NCBI RefSeq assembly: GCF_018812025.1
Contig: NC_063051.1
Location: forward strand, 1,336,001-1,400,000
From: Megalobrama amblycephala
Lineage: Eukaryota > Chordata > Actinopteri > Cypriniformes > Xenocyprididae
Length of the DNA: 64,000 nucleotides
Reading direction: 5' to 3'
The translations under genes and the position numbers were made by a program. Of the stretch, positions 46,505 through 59,016 are shown piece after piece (position 1 is the first letter of the stretch; the number at the start of each line of letters is the position of its first letter). Below the pieces are notes generated by a model that saw only the letters and a program-made list of their open reading frames with translations, had not been told where the DNA came from and made no database searches.

Positions 46505-47619
46505 GGGTTGGGTTTCCCGAAACCTTCTTAACTCTACGTCGTTTTTAAATTATACCTTAAGCTGTACCTTAACGTTAATACGTGTTTCCCGAAACGTTCT
46601 TAGTTAAGTATACCTTCTGTAAGTCATACTTTCGTAAGGTTGGTCTGGAGCACTAGCTATACCTTATCACTATTGACAGTCAATACGAATATAATTCTGA
46701 AGCTGTAATACACCCAGTGTTCGATTAGGATTATGGCAAAGAATAAAATGCAAACAATTTGAATTTGCACATTTGAATTAAGTAGGCTACTGCATAAAAA
46801 AGACATTTATAGTTTGTTAAATTCAAATTACACTGATGCCTACGGAAGCTGCAACAATAACCCTTTCAATTATAATTTGACGAAGTGTTTTATTCATATC
46901 AGATACACATTATTTATAAAACAATAAAGTTTACTCTATTCTTCTCCCAGTTCACCGGCCACATACTTTTATGTATTTCAGGGAAGATTTCGTATATCCG
47001 ACAGCTCTAACTGCCGTGCAAACTCATCGCGCAACAAAACACATTCACTTCCACATATTTTACAATCGGAATATATCATAAAATTCATGATATAGTTAAC
47101 AAGTTTGTGAACATTAAAAAAAAACAAAAAAAAAAAAACGGTATAAACGCGATACCTACTTGTCTGTCAGCTGCATGACGCGTCTCCAAGGAATTAAAAC
47201 TTTGTTCTAAATAACGGTCGCCTTAAACTCACGCTGATGGGGGCTCCGCGCCCCCAGAATATAGATAAATTACAATATAGATTTACTTTGCAATTTGGAT
47301 TACTTTTATAGCCTCCCATGAGTCCTGATAAATGCAATTTCTACTTCTGAAGTGCTTCTTTTTATAAAGAACACTGATTTCTCACATGATGCAGTGAAGC
47401 AGAGTGAATTATTGATTCTCGAGCCATCGATATCAACCAATTCAGCACCGCCGCCATGGACAGCACCTGGTAACGTCGCACTTAAGAAGATATACCTTAA
47501 GCAACCTCCTAAGGTATAGTTCGGGGAACACGCCTAGAAACGGTACATCTTCAGTTAAGGTCAACCTTTAGAGTCTTCGTAACGCGCTAGGAGACAACAT
47601 TATCGAGAAACCCAGCCCA
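46505..47619. mobile_element. 1.1 kb element with GGGTTGGGTTTCCCGAAA ends
   Basis: The left end GGGTTGGGTTTCCCGAAACC and right end TTATCGAGAAACCCAGCCC are inverted. ACCTTAAG and CTTAAG-type motifs occur near both ends, and TTTCCCGAAAC is repeated at 46587. There is no transposase-sized ORF. Confidence 0.7.
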
Positions 47620-47642
47620 GATAACTTTGAACAAACATTTTA

Positions 47643-48083
47643 GACTCTAAAAAATGCTGGGTTAAAAACAACCCAAGTTGGGTTGAAAATGGACAAACCC
47701 AGCGGTTGAGTTAAATGTTTGCCCAACCTGCTGGGTAGTTTTATTTAACTCAACTATTGTTAAACAATTACTGTATTGTTGCTTAAAATGAACCCAAAGT
47801 ATGCTGGAAATTAACATTTATTAATATGTTTAATGAATAATAATTAAACAATAAACATATATTAAAATGCTTATTAATAAATGTTCACCTTTTGATTATT
47901 ATTGTTGCCTCTAGTAATTATGTGTCTGATTTTTAATTTCCAACCTATTTTGGGTTCATTTTAATCCAGCCATATAGTCATTTGAGTTGAGTTAAATAAA
48001 ACTACCCAGCAGATTGGATAAAACATTTAACCCAACTGCTGGGTTTATCGATTTTCAACCTAAATTTGGTTGTTTTTAACCCT
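47643..48083. mobile_element. MITE with GCTGGGTTAAAAACAACCC arms
   Basis: The left arm GCTGGGTTAAAAACAACCCA, then GGGTAGTTTTATTTAACTCA, is complemented on the right by TGAGTTAAATAAAACTACCC and GGTTGTTTTTAACCC. It is the unexpanded relative of the array at 11545-14440. Confidence 0.85.
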
Positions 48084-48165
48084 GGAAGAAGGTTTGTTCA
48101 TAACTTTAAAACAACGTTGCCAGAACGTTTGCCAAAGTTCTGAGAATGATCCCTGTTAGCTGTGC

Positions 48166-49038
48166 AGCAACATCCATCTCACACCCTGCGTCACTTCTGC
48201 AGTATTAAAGTCTTTTCATTTGTTTCAGTTGTTTAGATTTTCAATTTGTGTCTGGCGCATATGCTGCATTCTCTCTTCGCAGGGACACAATCTGTGCTTT
48301 ATTAGTTTATAGTTGAAGCTGTTCAAATGATTCCACTGCATCAGTCGTCCTGAAGTGAGCCAAAGCGAGCAGAGATGATGTGCTGTTTCAGCACTACAGA
48401 ATGTCAATGCAAAATATACATATTTGACCATCTGGAATTTACAATCTTTTGAGCTATCCAAAACACTTAAACAAATCATTTAGACTATGAATAATTACAA
48501 GAATTTAATCAAGGTTGCTGTATCAGAACTCTACTTTTCTTCCACACAATGTGTGCAACAGATTTATGGATAAACTGACACTCATGCCAAGTCTGATGGG
48601 TTAAATAAATAAATAAAATGTTTTAAGATGAAATGCTTAAGAAAAAAAAAAAAAAAAAAAATCTATGTCAAAACATTCCATAATGCATTTTTAAAATCAA
48701 AAGCTAATTTATGCATTAGTTAAAGCTCTGTGAACTAACATTAACAATTATATTTTTACTAACAAAACATGTTTTAAACATATATTGTTCATTGTTAGTT
48801 TATGTTTGCTAATACATTAACTAATGTTAACAAATAAGACCTTGTAAAGTGTTACTCATTTTATCAACCTTTATATCTTTTTTCGAAGGCCTAGAAATCA
48901 CAATTTTAAATTTCCAAGGCCATTTTCCTCACAGCCATCATCAAATCTGATAGACGGCTGTTCTGAGAGACAAACTCAACCCAAAGGACACTGCTGACGG
49001 CATGCGGTTGACTGACGTGCGACATAATGCACACTCAC
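48166..49038. other. intron next to cadherin exon, dispersed repeat, no other gene
   Basis: The repeat at 48700-48860 (TTGTTCATTGTTAGTTTATG then CCTTGTAAAGTGTTACT) is an inverted copy of that at 11295-11544. An A-run is at 48641-48660. Confidence 0.5.
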
Positions 49039-49206
49039 TTTGAGGGAATCGTGGAGGGTTGTCATTAACATCCGTGATCACTATGGTCACCGTGGTCGAA
49101 CCAGAGAGACCACCCATTTGGCCTGCCATATCCGTTGCCTTGACAACCAGCTCATAACGGTCTTGCGTCTCCCGATCGAGATCCGCCACGGCTGTCCGGA
49201 TCACTC
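49039..49206 (-). CDS. cdh22: type II cadherin exon, EC2 second half (cdh22-like)
   Basis: This 168-nt exon has an acceptor CAG before 49206 and a donor GTGAGT after 49039, phase 1 at both ends. It completes EC2: [12 protein letters not shown] (the LDRE calcium ligand motif), then [17 protein letters not shown] and the inter-repeat linker [11 protein letters not shown], whose Asp/Asn side chains bind calcium between EC2 and EC3. The MGGLSG segment is characteristic of type II cadherins. The exon length equals the usual size for this position. It is separated from the upstream exon by about 8.2 kb of intron and from the next by about 8.0 kb. The open frame continues past the donor into intron, so the splice site, not a stop, defines the exon end. 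Confidence 0.95.
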
Positions 49207-49288
49207 CTGAAGCCAGAGGAAAGAAGAAGAGAGAGAGATAGAGGGAGGATTGATGCGTGTTAAAAGGTCACATGAGCAATATTACACG

Positions 49289-49500
49289 CTTAAAGGGTTA
49301 GTTCACCCAAAAATGAAAATTCTGTCATTAATTACTCACCCTCATGTGAACCCAAAATATGTTGGAAATTAAAAATCAGACACATAATTACTAGTTATAT
49401 AATAATAATAATCAATATATATAAATATAATAATCAAAAAGTGAACATTTATTAATGAGCAATTTAATAAATATTTATTGTTTGATTATTACTAATTTAA
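49289..49500. mobile_element. chimeric junction of two MITE fragments
   Basis: The left end of the TTAAAGG MITE (49289-49346, CACCCAAAAATGAAAATTCT) stops abruptly at CCCTCATGTG. It continues as AACCCAAAATATGTTGGAAA, the interior of the MITE at 47643-48083. Confidence 0.7.
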
Positions 49501-49506
49501 CTTATT

Positions 49507-49710
<204 letters not shown>

Positions 49711-49713
49711 AAA

Positions 49714-49754
49714 TACTATTTTATTATTTTTATTATGATTTGCAGATGAATTTG

Positions 49755-49800
<46 letters not shown>

Positions 49801-50209
49801 CAAATTCATCTGTTCATCTGTTAAAAAACTAATAAAAATGACAGAAGTGCATTAAATTACTAAAGCTGAAATGAAAATTAAAATGAAAACTGAAAATATA
49901 AAAAGCTAATTCAAAATATTAATAAATGCTATAATAGTAGGCTAATAAAAATAACACTAAAATAACATAAATTAGAAAAGTTGCATTAACAACTAACTGA
50001 AATAAAATAAGCTTAAGTTGAAGTACTAAAATGAATAAAACAACTGAAATAAAACTAAAACTAGATAGAAATATATTTAAAATTCTAATAAAGGACATAA
50101 CAAAATTTCTAAAACAAACTAAAATTAAAATGCAAACTTAAAATATAAAATGCCAATAATAAATGCTAGTAATAAATAATATTTTTTAGCTAAATTAGAT
50201 TAAAAATAT

Positions 50210-50278
<69 letters not shown>

Positions 50279-50325
50279 CAAATTCATCTGCAAATCATAA
50301 TAAAAATAATAAAATAGTATTTGAT
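49714..50325. repeat. second inverted repeat bracketing (TA)n tracts
   Basis: TTTGCAGATGAATTTGCACT near 49739-49758 and its complement AGTGCAAATTCATCTGCAAA at 50276-50295 lie at the edges of (TA)n tracts at 49759-49797 and 50211-50274. The complementarity extends about 46 bp. Confidence 0.88.
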
Positions 50326-50889
50326 AAGTGAAATAAAGCTGAAATAAAATAAAGTATGAATATTATCTGTAAAACAAACTTTTAAATAGTGAACATTAGA
50401 AATGTAGCCTTGGTGACTAACTTAAATAAAACAATTTAAAGTACAAAAATAACTAAAATTGAAATAAAAATAAATTAAAGCTAAATAGAAATGTTCAAAA
50501 ACTAATAAAAATGACAGAAGTGCATTAAATTACTAAAGCTGAAATGAAAATTAAAATGAAAATTGAAAAAGCTAATTCAAAATATTAATAAATGCTATAA
50601 TAGTAGGCTAATAAAAATAACACTAAAATAACATAAATTAGAAAAGTTGCATTAACAACTAACTGAAATAAGCTTAAGTTGAAGTACTAAAATGACTAAA
50701 ACAACTGAAATAAAAATAAAACTAGATAGAAATATATTTAAAAATCTAATAAAAAATGACAAAAGGACATAACAAAATTTCTAAAAAACAAACTAAAATT
50801 AAAATGCAAACTTAAAATATAAAATGCCAATAATAAATGCTAGTAATAAATAATATTTTTTAGCTAAATTAGATTAAAAATATCCTATA
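49829..50889. repeat. about 673-bp direct duplication, AT-rich
   Basis: AATAAAAATGACAGAAGTGC at 49831 recurs at 50504, and TATCCTATA at 50207 recurs at 50881. The intervening order is preserved with small indels. The (TA)n and hairpin segment lies between the two copies. Confidence 0.88.
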
Positions 50890-51750
50890 AAGAGACAACT
50901 GTCTAACAATATGAAGTGTTCACACAGATTAGGAAAAAAATAAATAAATAAAAACAATAGTAACCAAAAACAACAACAAAACATAATGGTCATCGGACTG
51001 CATTTCTAACCGGCATGAAGCTGGTGTTTCTGTGTAGAAATGATTATAGATTAGTGCAGATATAACAAGCTACTCTTATCCACAGTTACATTCATTCATT
51101 TTGTCAGCTCTGACACGACAGACATGGAAAAAAATATCGCAAAGCTTTGATCGTGATTTCATCAGTCTCTAATGTAGATGTAAGATACTGGCTGACGAAA
51201 TCTTTCACTCATCGCTACTGTAACATCTACAACTGTATCCTGCGGTTTGACTGACAGTGATTTTTAGTGGCTTGTCACATTTCGTGTCAAATCGGCTGCA
51301 TCCAGTGGCGCTCCCGTGACATCAGGACAGAAGAGAGAGCGCAGGGAAAGGTTATACGCAACAGGTTGTGATGATTGTGCTTATCTTTTGCCACCATTCT
51401 TTGGGTAAAAAAAAGGCGAATTTTGATTTTTCTACGATCTGAAATAAATAAACGGCCAACACAGCAGGAGTGTCAGGCTGGCGTGTGTCCTTTACCATTC
51501 TCATAATTTCCATGCCTGTGTCTAACCAGTGCCATGGCAACAAAGGATAATTGCAGTCCTTCAGAGTAACACAGTGCCATTGTCTTTATTTCAATCCCAA
51601 AATATCTTGAATCCAGGACCAGTGGAAAGAAAAAGAAAGTGAAAAAGAGACTTTGAATGATATCCGGCTTTGAAAACATCTTGGTTTTGCATTCATTTGA
51701 AAGCATTCATCAATGTGATACCTAAACCTGTAAAGATCATCTGGTTCGAT
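50890..51750. other. intron, no gene seen
   Basis: 50990-51370 has balanced composition and looks single-copy. Confidence 0.45.
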
Positions 51751-51869
51751 AATATAATATAATATAATATAATATAATATAATATAATATAATATAATAT
51801 AATATAATATAATATAATATAATATAATATAATATAATATAATATAATATAATATAATATAATATAATA
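51751..51869. repeat. (AATAT)n pentanucleotide microsatellite
   Basis: About 24 perfect units. Confidence 0.97.
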
Positions 51870-51935
51870 AACCACATATTACATTACAGTATATTTTGCA
51901 ATAATATATATAGAATAAAGTGTATTTTTAGGACC

Positions 51936-51938
<3 letters not shown>

Positions 51939-52001
<63 letters not shown>
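51939..52001. repeat. (GT)n microsatellite
   Basis: About 31 perfect dinucleotides. Confidence 0.97.
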
Positions 52002-52002
<1 letters not shown>

Positions 52003-52163
52003 ACTGTGATTTTATTTTCATCACAATTGAGCCAGTTATTTCTCTATAAACTGTCAACTGTCAATGCAAAAAAAAAAAAATAGGGATTTTTTTTATGTTT
52101 GTTTGTTTGTTTTACGTTTTGCACTGTGACATTATTTTCATCATTAATTAAGCCAAATAATTT

Positions 52164-52586
<423 letters not shown>

Positions 52587-54002
52587 CCAGACTAGAAAAT
52601 AATGTCACAATAAGACAAAAATGATACTGTGGGATGAAATATGACCTGGACATGTTTTCACGCTCCAAACAGCACTATTCTGAAACATTCTGAACATAAA
52701 ATAATAAAATGCACCGTGCTTCTGTAGTCAAAAACCTACTTGGGGAAAAAAAAAAAAAAAAAAACATAAACCATGGCATTCCTTTTGGGTTTGTGCAACA
52801 AACAATCGCTCGCCTGGCTGTCGATGTCAGTTTCTTTCTGTTCTTTGTTTCTATCTGCATTTCTTTTGCTCTCTCTTCTGTAGTCACACCGCGGTGAAAC
52901 TCTGCATTCCCAGTGAGGAACCGGTAGCCATCGGCAATGTTTGTGTGGCAGAATACATCTGTGCAAAGAGCTCGCTGCTAAAGATACGTGTGCTGCTTTT
53001 AAGCGTCCAGAGCACAGAGGAAGCCACATCTCACCCTCTCTCTCTCTTCAACCACAGAAAGCTGCTGACCTGAGGTCAGATCCATTACAAGTACAGTCTG
53101 AAGTTGTGCCGATTCAAAGCACTCCACCTGGAAACATGGAGTTCCTGAGTAGATCATGGTCAGACTTCGAGCGGGATGAACACAAATGAGATCAGCTTAA
53201 TATCTCGACTCTATATATTTCAGTCTTTCTACTTTTAATTCAATGCCTTTCATGCAATTTCTTTGTTATTATTTGCACAATTTCCTAGTGATTTCCGAGT
53301 GAAAATTGTCCTTAGTGTAGGAATCTTTTCCATATTCTAGTCATTTCATTGCAGCAAGAGGTTGAAAAGCTCCTCTCCTTTGAGAAAATTGCAGAAGCAA
53401 ATGAGAATTTCATCAAACGGTTTGGAGAACATGAGATGAGAACCCTTAGTTCAAACACAAGCCACTAACACACTGGATCTAATAAAATGATATTAATATC
53501 AAACTCCTCAACAAGCCTTTTTATTTATCCCGTGTGAAAGACTAAAAGCCCCGTCCAGGGATTAATGCCGTTTTATTGGAGGTTCAGAGAAACAAACGGG
53601 GTCAGGAGCAAAACACGCAGCTCATCTACTTCCAGCTCATCTAGCTCTTCTCAGATCAGAAGGAAGGAGCGTGCAAAAAGTCCAGCGGCTAACGTGGCAC
53701 AAGCAAAGCCATTTATCATCCGGTGCTCTCAGGTCTCGTGCCCGCCGGCCCGAAAAAGAAATCATTAAAAGTTTAGTGCTAGTTCCCTGGGGGATGTGCG
53801 CAGGCAACAAAAGCTGAGATATTCCCGGGAGATTCCAGTGATGACGCTTCCGTCTGAAGGCGGCCAGTTCATGTTCACTTACACTGCTGCAGAGCTAAAC
53901 TAAAACCTCGTGCCAGCAGAACAACATTCTGATGATATACTCTTTCAAATGATTTAATACTGCAGTGCAAAGCATTCAAAACACACTCATTTATAAGTAA
54001 AG
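52587..54002. other. intron, no gene seen
   Basis: Most of this stretch looks single-copy with balanced composition (52780-53200 and 53550-53900). ORFs of up to 97 codons have no domain and no fitting splice sites. Confidence 0.45.
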
Positions 54003-54190
54003 TCCATTCACACGAACGATAACTATAATGATAACTTTAACAATAACTCTAACGATAACTACAAAACAAGTTGGATTCTGATTGGCTGTCAGTGTTTTTA
54101 TCGTTCATCAGCTGGAAAAAAAAATGTTCTGAAAGTTATTCCACTGATATTGTTTCTCTGTGCCGTTATCGTTATCATTATCTTTTTAGA
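54003..54190. mobile_element. MITE-like element with CGATAACTATAA repeats
   Basis: TTCACACGAACGATAACTAT and ACGATAACTA on the left face GTTATCGTTATCATTATC on the right. Confidence 0.55.
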
Positions 54191-54225
54191 ATGATTTTTA
54201 TATTGTTTATCTTTATGACACTGAA

Positions 54226-54422
54226 GACTGAAGTACTGATGCAGCTTTGTATCAGATGAATAAATTACATTTCAAAATATAGAAAACAGTCAAATGTAAT
54301 AATATTTCAAAATATGACTTTTTTACTGTATTTTTGATCAAATAAATGTAGGCGAGCATAAGAGACTCTTTCAAAAACATTAAAAAATCTTACTGACTCT
54401 AAACTTTTGAACAGTAGTGTAC
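54226..54422 (+). repeat. dispersed fish repeat, short copy
   Basis: CACTGAAGACTGAAGTACTG then TCTAAACTTTTGAACAGTAG matches 43135-43545 in the same orientation. Confidence 0.8.
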
Positions 54423-55060
54423 AGTTGCATGAAAAGTATAGGAACAATTTTAACAAAATAAGCGAGATCATGCAAAATGCTTGTTATTTTTTGTTTAGTA
54501 CTGTCCTGAGTAAGATATTTTACACAAAAGATGTTTACATATAGTCCACAGGACAAAAAAAAAAAAAAGCTGAATTATTAAAATAACCCCGTTCAAAAGT
54601 TTGTGAACCATTGATTCTCAATACTGTGTGTGGTTACCTGATGATCTACGACTGTTTTTATGTTTTGTGATGGTTGTTCATGAGTCCCTAGTTTGTCCTG
54701 AGCAGTTAAACTGAGCTCTGCTCTTCAGAAAAATCCTCCAGGTCCTGCAAATTCTTCAGTTTTCAAGGATTTTTTTGCATTAAACCCTTTCCAGCAGTGA
54801 CTGTATGATTTTGAGATCCATCTTTTCACAGTGAGGACAATTGATGGACTCAAACACAACTAAGAAGGAAACACGATGCATTAAGAGCCGGGGGATGAAA
54901 ACTTTTGAACAGGATGAAGATGTCCAAATTTTTTCTTTTTTTTTTGTTGAAAAAAAAAAATAATAATAATATTTTATATATATATATGTTTAAGCAACTT
55001 AATTTGTCAGTAGCTGATTTAATTAGTATGCTGGTTTTAATTAAAAACAACAAACAAAAC

Positions 55061-55150
55061 ACTGAGTCTGGGCCAGATGTTTGTTGTGACTGGAAGATGA
55101 AGCAATAAGCCACGAGAATCTGTGCATTGGAGTGACTTTACATGAAGCAT
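55061..55150 (+). repeat. dispersed repeat shared with 62951-63045
   Basis: ACTGAGTCTGGGCC and GAAGATGAAGCAATAAGCCA then TGAAGCATTGCAGTG occur in both places in the same orientation. The copy here has a 13-bp insertion (AGATGTTTGTTGT-like). Confidence 0.85.
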
Positions 55151-55161
55151 TGCAGTGTGTG

Positions 55162-55290
<129 letters not shown>

Positions 55291-56399
55291 AATTTAGTAC
55301 TGCCCTTCAGAAGCAACAGAAGATACTTGCATGATTCCTGGAAGACAAAGTAAGTACAATTTATCTTCTCTGTTTTTACTGTTATTTTACAGGTTTTTTT
55401 CAGTTGCTAACAAGAATTGTTCAAAACCGAAACCACATTTTCAAAACTCTTCACACAGTCTGCATTACCAGCATGAATGTTGGCCAAACAGTTAATCTCA
55501 CCTACAAAACTCACTTAGATCAACATAACACTCATTCAGAAAATACACATTTCATTCACAACACACTGACCTAAAAAACACTAACAACAGGAAGCATTAC
55601 ATAATTGATGAACTTTTCTTTTTTAAAGTTTCAATGATTTTCCACATAAATCAGTTATTCATATAGAATACTGTAACACAATTTCACTTTATTGAAAGCA
55701 TTTGTAACACGAATGAATCAGAAATTAATCAAAATTTCATTTTTTTATATGAATATAGTACTTGAAAATTATAACCAAAAGGTGAAAAAAGAGGGAAAAA
55801 CTCAAGGGCTGCAATGATAATAAAAAAAGAATAAATAAAATACATTCTACACATTACTGTAACAACATGTGCAGTTGTTCATTATAGTGAATTACAATGA
55901 TGGTTCTAGTCTGCTCTCCCTCTTGCATTGGAGTGGGTGGAATTTCAGCTAAAATTGCAATTAGCTTGTAATGATTTTTTTTTTTAATTTTTGGCTATAG
56001 CATTGAAAATATTTTAAAATAATTACTGCATAAATGCTTGGAATTTGCCATCATTCTGTTTTGAATGCATTGTGTTAGCATTAGAAAAATGTGCTGAAAA
56101 TACATAGTATTTTGCATGTTGTGGAGTACGAATGGGAAAAGAGTTCCTGAATTTTGAAAAGTGTGCTCACTGAATGCATTTTGTCTGAAAGCAATGAAAA
56201 ATGGTTCACAGTTTGGTCTGCATTGACTTCTGTTTCGCAGAAAATGGGGTTTCAGTATTGAACAATGCTTGTTAGCAACTGAAAAAAACTGTAATTTCTT
56301 ATGCATTCCATTTTTATTTGTTTCCTCTTTATGTAAAGCACTGAAATGTGCTATACAAATTAAATTGCCTTGGCTTGCCTTGATCTTCAAATTCAAAAA
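55291..56399. other. intron with retroposon-tail-like sequence, no gene seen
   Basis: GTAAAGCACTGAAATGTGCT followed by ATACAAATTAAATTGCC (56333-56370) resembles the 3' tail of fish L2-type LINEs and SINEs. The rest is AT-rich. Confidence 0.5.
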
Positions 56400-56864
56400 G
56401 TTTTCACCCCCCGACTCTCAATGCATCATGTTTTCTTCTGAAGCATCAGTGAATGTTTCAACCTTTTTTAATAGTTGTGTTTGAGTCCATCCATTGTCCT
56501 CAGTGTGAAAAGAAGGATCTCAAAATCATACAGTCACTGCTGGAAAGGGTTTAAAAATGGGAAAAAAATGATTGAAAACTGATGAATCTGCAGCAGCTGG
56601 AGGATTTTTCTGAAGAACAGAGTTCAGTTTAACTGCTCAGGACAAACAAGAGACTCATGAACAACCATCACAAAAACAGTCATAGATCATCCACACAGTA
56701 TTGAGAATCAATGGTTCACAAACTTTTGAACGGGGATATTTTAATAATTCAGCTATTTTTTTTTCTCTTTTTACAAAAGAATTAAGGCAATTCTTGAATA
56801 AAGACTTGGATCTCTCTTCCAGATTGTAGTAGTTCTTCGCAAGAATTTTAGCTATTTATCAGTT

Positions 56865-56866
<2 letters not shown>

Positions 56867-56928
<62 letters not shown>
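56867..56928. repeat. (TA)n microsatellite
   Basis: About 31 dinucleotides. Confidence 0.95.
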
Positions 56929-56930
<2 letters not shown>

Positions 56931-57444
56931 CCAAACCGACTTGCAGATATCACTCGTTTAATACATCAATGCTAAAAATCAATTTCTCTAAAATGGGATT
57001 TTTACTTTCAGAACCCAAGTGTTGCACTCTGTATTACTGATAACCACAAAATTTCACTCCAACAACAGCATTCTTTGTGGTAAAGCTCAGTGCTGGTGCA
57101 CTTACAAACATCTTGGAAAATAACCAACACTAAAGTGCAGTGCAGTCTATAAAAAGAAACAAGCACCAGTAAACTATTTCCAGTAGAATGATTGGAGTCT
57201 GGTGGCTTAAAATCAACGGCTAAATCACTACAATGACTCGAAAAAATTGTCAACTGAAAAGTTGTATTTTAAAAACAAAGTGAGAGGAAGTCATCGTGTA
57301 AAACTTGTCACCATGATGTTTGCATGCAAATGTGCCAATTAAAAGTAGCATCCAATTTGCGGATAACATGCAAAAGGCTTTCGACATTGTTATATATGCT
57401 CTTTCAATAAGAAATGATCATGTAGAGAGCTAATTTGTGCTTAC

Positions 57445-57564
57445 CGGTTTGTCGGTCAACAGTAAAGAATCTCTCTCCGTCCAGAACGCTGTAAACTATC
57501 CGAGCGCTGCTTCCATAGGTCGGGTCATCAGCGTCTGAGGCCATAACCTTCATCACTGACGTAC
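57445..57564 (-). CDS. cdh22: type II cadherin exon, EC2 first half (cdh22-like)
   Basis: This is the most upstream exon of the gene in the window. The 120-nt exon has an acceptor CAG before 57564 and a donor GTAAGC after 57445. It starts with the last two bases of a Gly codon and ends on the first base of another. It encodes the middle of the second extracellular cadherin repeat, with TSVMKVMASDADDPTYG (the calcium-binding DAD and the DDPTYG typical of type II cadherins) and VYSVLDGERFF. Classical cadherins are calcium-dependent cell-cell adhesion receptors at the plasma membrane. A 120-nt exon here matches the conserved type II exon structure. Assignment to cadherin-22 rather than cadherin-6, -11, -12 or -24 comes from remembered family sequences across all six exons. 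The preceding EC1 exon was not found between 57565 and 64000. Confidence 0.93.
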
Positions 57565-58160
57565 CTGTATTCAACACATCAATTGTTTTACATTAGATTG
57601 AGACTTGCACTGACAACGTTTCATATAGACATCAAGTTGTAAGCGTTTCCAGAGCATTGAGATGTTATTTTCAATGCATTTTCTGAGTCAATTGTGTGCA
57701 TCTCAACAGCCCTCTGGCTCCCAATACAAAGCACATATTTACATTTAGTCACACATTTTAACTAAAGCAAAGCCTGCAGCCTATAAAGTTTAATGGACCT
57801 TATTCCTGAGGGGGGAATGCAAGCTTCTCGCACGAAAAGCCTGGTGAATGAAGACGGGGAAAGATAAGACACACAGAGTCTAAAAGAGGAGTTTTCAGCC
57901 TAATGTCGTTCCAAACCTGTACATTTCTCTCTCTTCAGTGGAAGACAGAAGGAGGAATCTCTACAAAGTGCTTTTCTATACAAAAATAGCTCATAGTGAC
58001 CAAGTCTGTTGAGCTCCAAAAAATACATAAAAGTATCATGGAAGTCTTCTGATACCTGTGTGTGAGGAACAGACTGAAATCTGGTTGGTATTCCCTGAAA
58101 AAAATAAGATTTGGATGAAATCAGAGTTTCATAGAGAGGAACATCATCAGTGAATAATGA
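57565..58160. other. intron upstream of first visible cadherin exon
   Basis: A fragment resembling the interior of the TTAAAGG MITE (AATGTCGTTCCAAACCTGTA) lies near 57902-57925. No exon recognised. Confidence 0.45.
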
Positions 58161-58194
58161 CTTTAAAAAAAAGAAGAGCTGATTAAACTGGATG

Positions 58195-58900
58195 TTTTTT
58201 GTGTGTGTCCCTTTAAATGCAAATGAGCTGCTGCTCCCGGCCCCCTTTCCAGAAGAGGGCGGAGCTTTAACAGCTCAACAACAACAAAGCTGGAGAATCT
58301 CACGCAGCCAAAATGAGGATTGTCAGTAACGGTGTTCAGCCTTACATTGTTCAAACCGGAGTCGACACTGATGGAGAGACTCAGGAAGAAGTTACAACTT
58401 TTAGAATGAAACTGGACGTTTCTGAATGGTTAGTGGATAAATTTATGTAGTTGCTGTGGAGTTGATTCAACTCATCTTGTCGTCATGTTCATCTTTTGTG
58501 TTGAATTGACCCTCGTTTGTGAAGCAGTGCTCCGTAAAATGACGGCATGACAACAACACTCTACTACAACAACTCTTCCTCTTCTCTAAAGCAGCCCAAC
58601 ATGGCCCCGCCCCCTTTGTTGTGTGTTCTTGGGGGCAGGGTTTATGTAAATTTTGAGGGCTAGTGATGTCACCAACCCAGGAAGAAGCTCGTTGTAGTCC
58701 CTACCAGCCGTTTGTTGTAGTCCTTAAAAAGCAAATTCTTTAAAAGAAAATATCTCCCTTTGAATTGAACTTTGGGCGTCGTAACTTTGCAGATGTTGTT
58801 TATGCTCAAACAGCAACATTACACACTAACTAAAGTTAAAAAAGGGAAATCACAATCAAGGACCCCTTTAAAGATCTCTTATATGTCAAACTTAAATTCT
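58195..58900 (+). mobile_element. dispersed TE fragment, copy 2, with a 45-codon ORF
   Basis: It matches copy 1 (26836-27230) and extends further right, to GGACCCCTTTAAAG near 58875. An ORF from 58313 to 58450 encodes MRIVSNGVQPYIVQTGVDTD then DVSEWLVDKFM. The TGAATG-GTTAGT near its end looks like a splice donor, so this may be the first exon of a transposon-encoded gene. That function is unproven. Confidence 0.65.
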
Positions 58901-58964
58901 CATGTAACGAGCCCTTTAAGATGCTTTATATACTGGTTGCAACACGCAGGTCCTGAAACATCAA

Positions 58965-59016
58965 GGAGAGTAAATGATGACAGAATATACATTTTATTTT
59001 GAATTATTCCTTTAAG
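58965..59016. mobile_element. TTAAAGG-type MITE, right end
   Basis: GAGTAAATGATGACAGAATA then AATTATTCCTTTAAGAG matches the right end of the family. Confidence 0.7.

Larger units (their letters stand above)
46230..48165. mobile_element. interrupted MITE of the 29134-29537 family
   Basis: GTTTTGAGAATGTTTTGAAA and AACATTATAGGAACGTTAC on the left, and AACGTTGCCAGAACGTTTGC then AAAGTTCTGAGAATGATCCC-TGTTAGC on the right, belong to one element. It is now separated by the insertions at 46505-47619 and 47643-48083. Confidence 0.65.
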
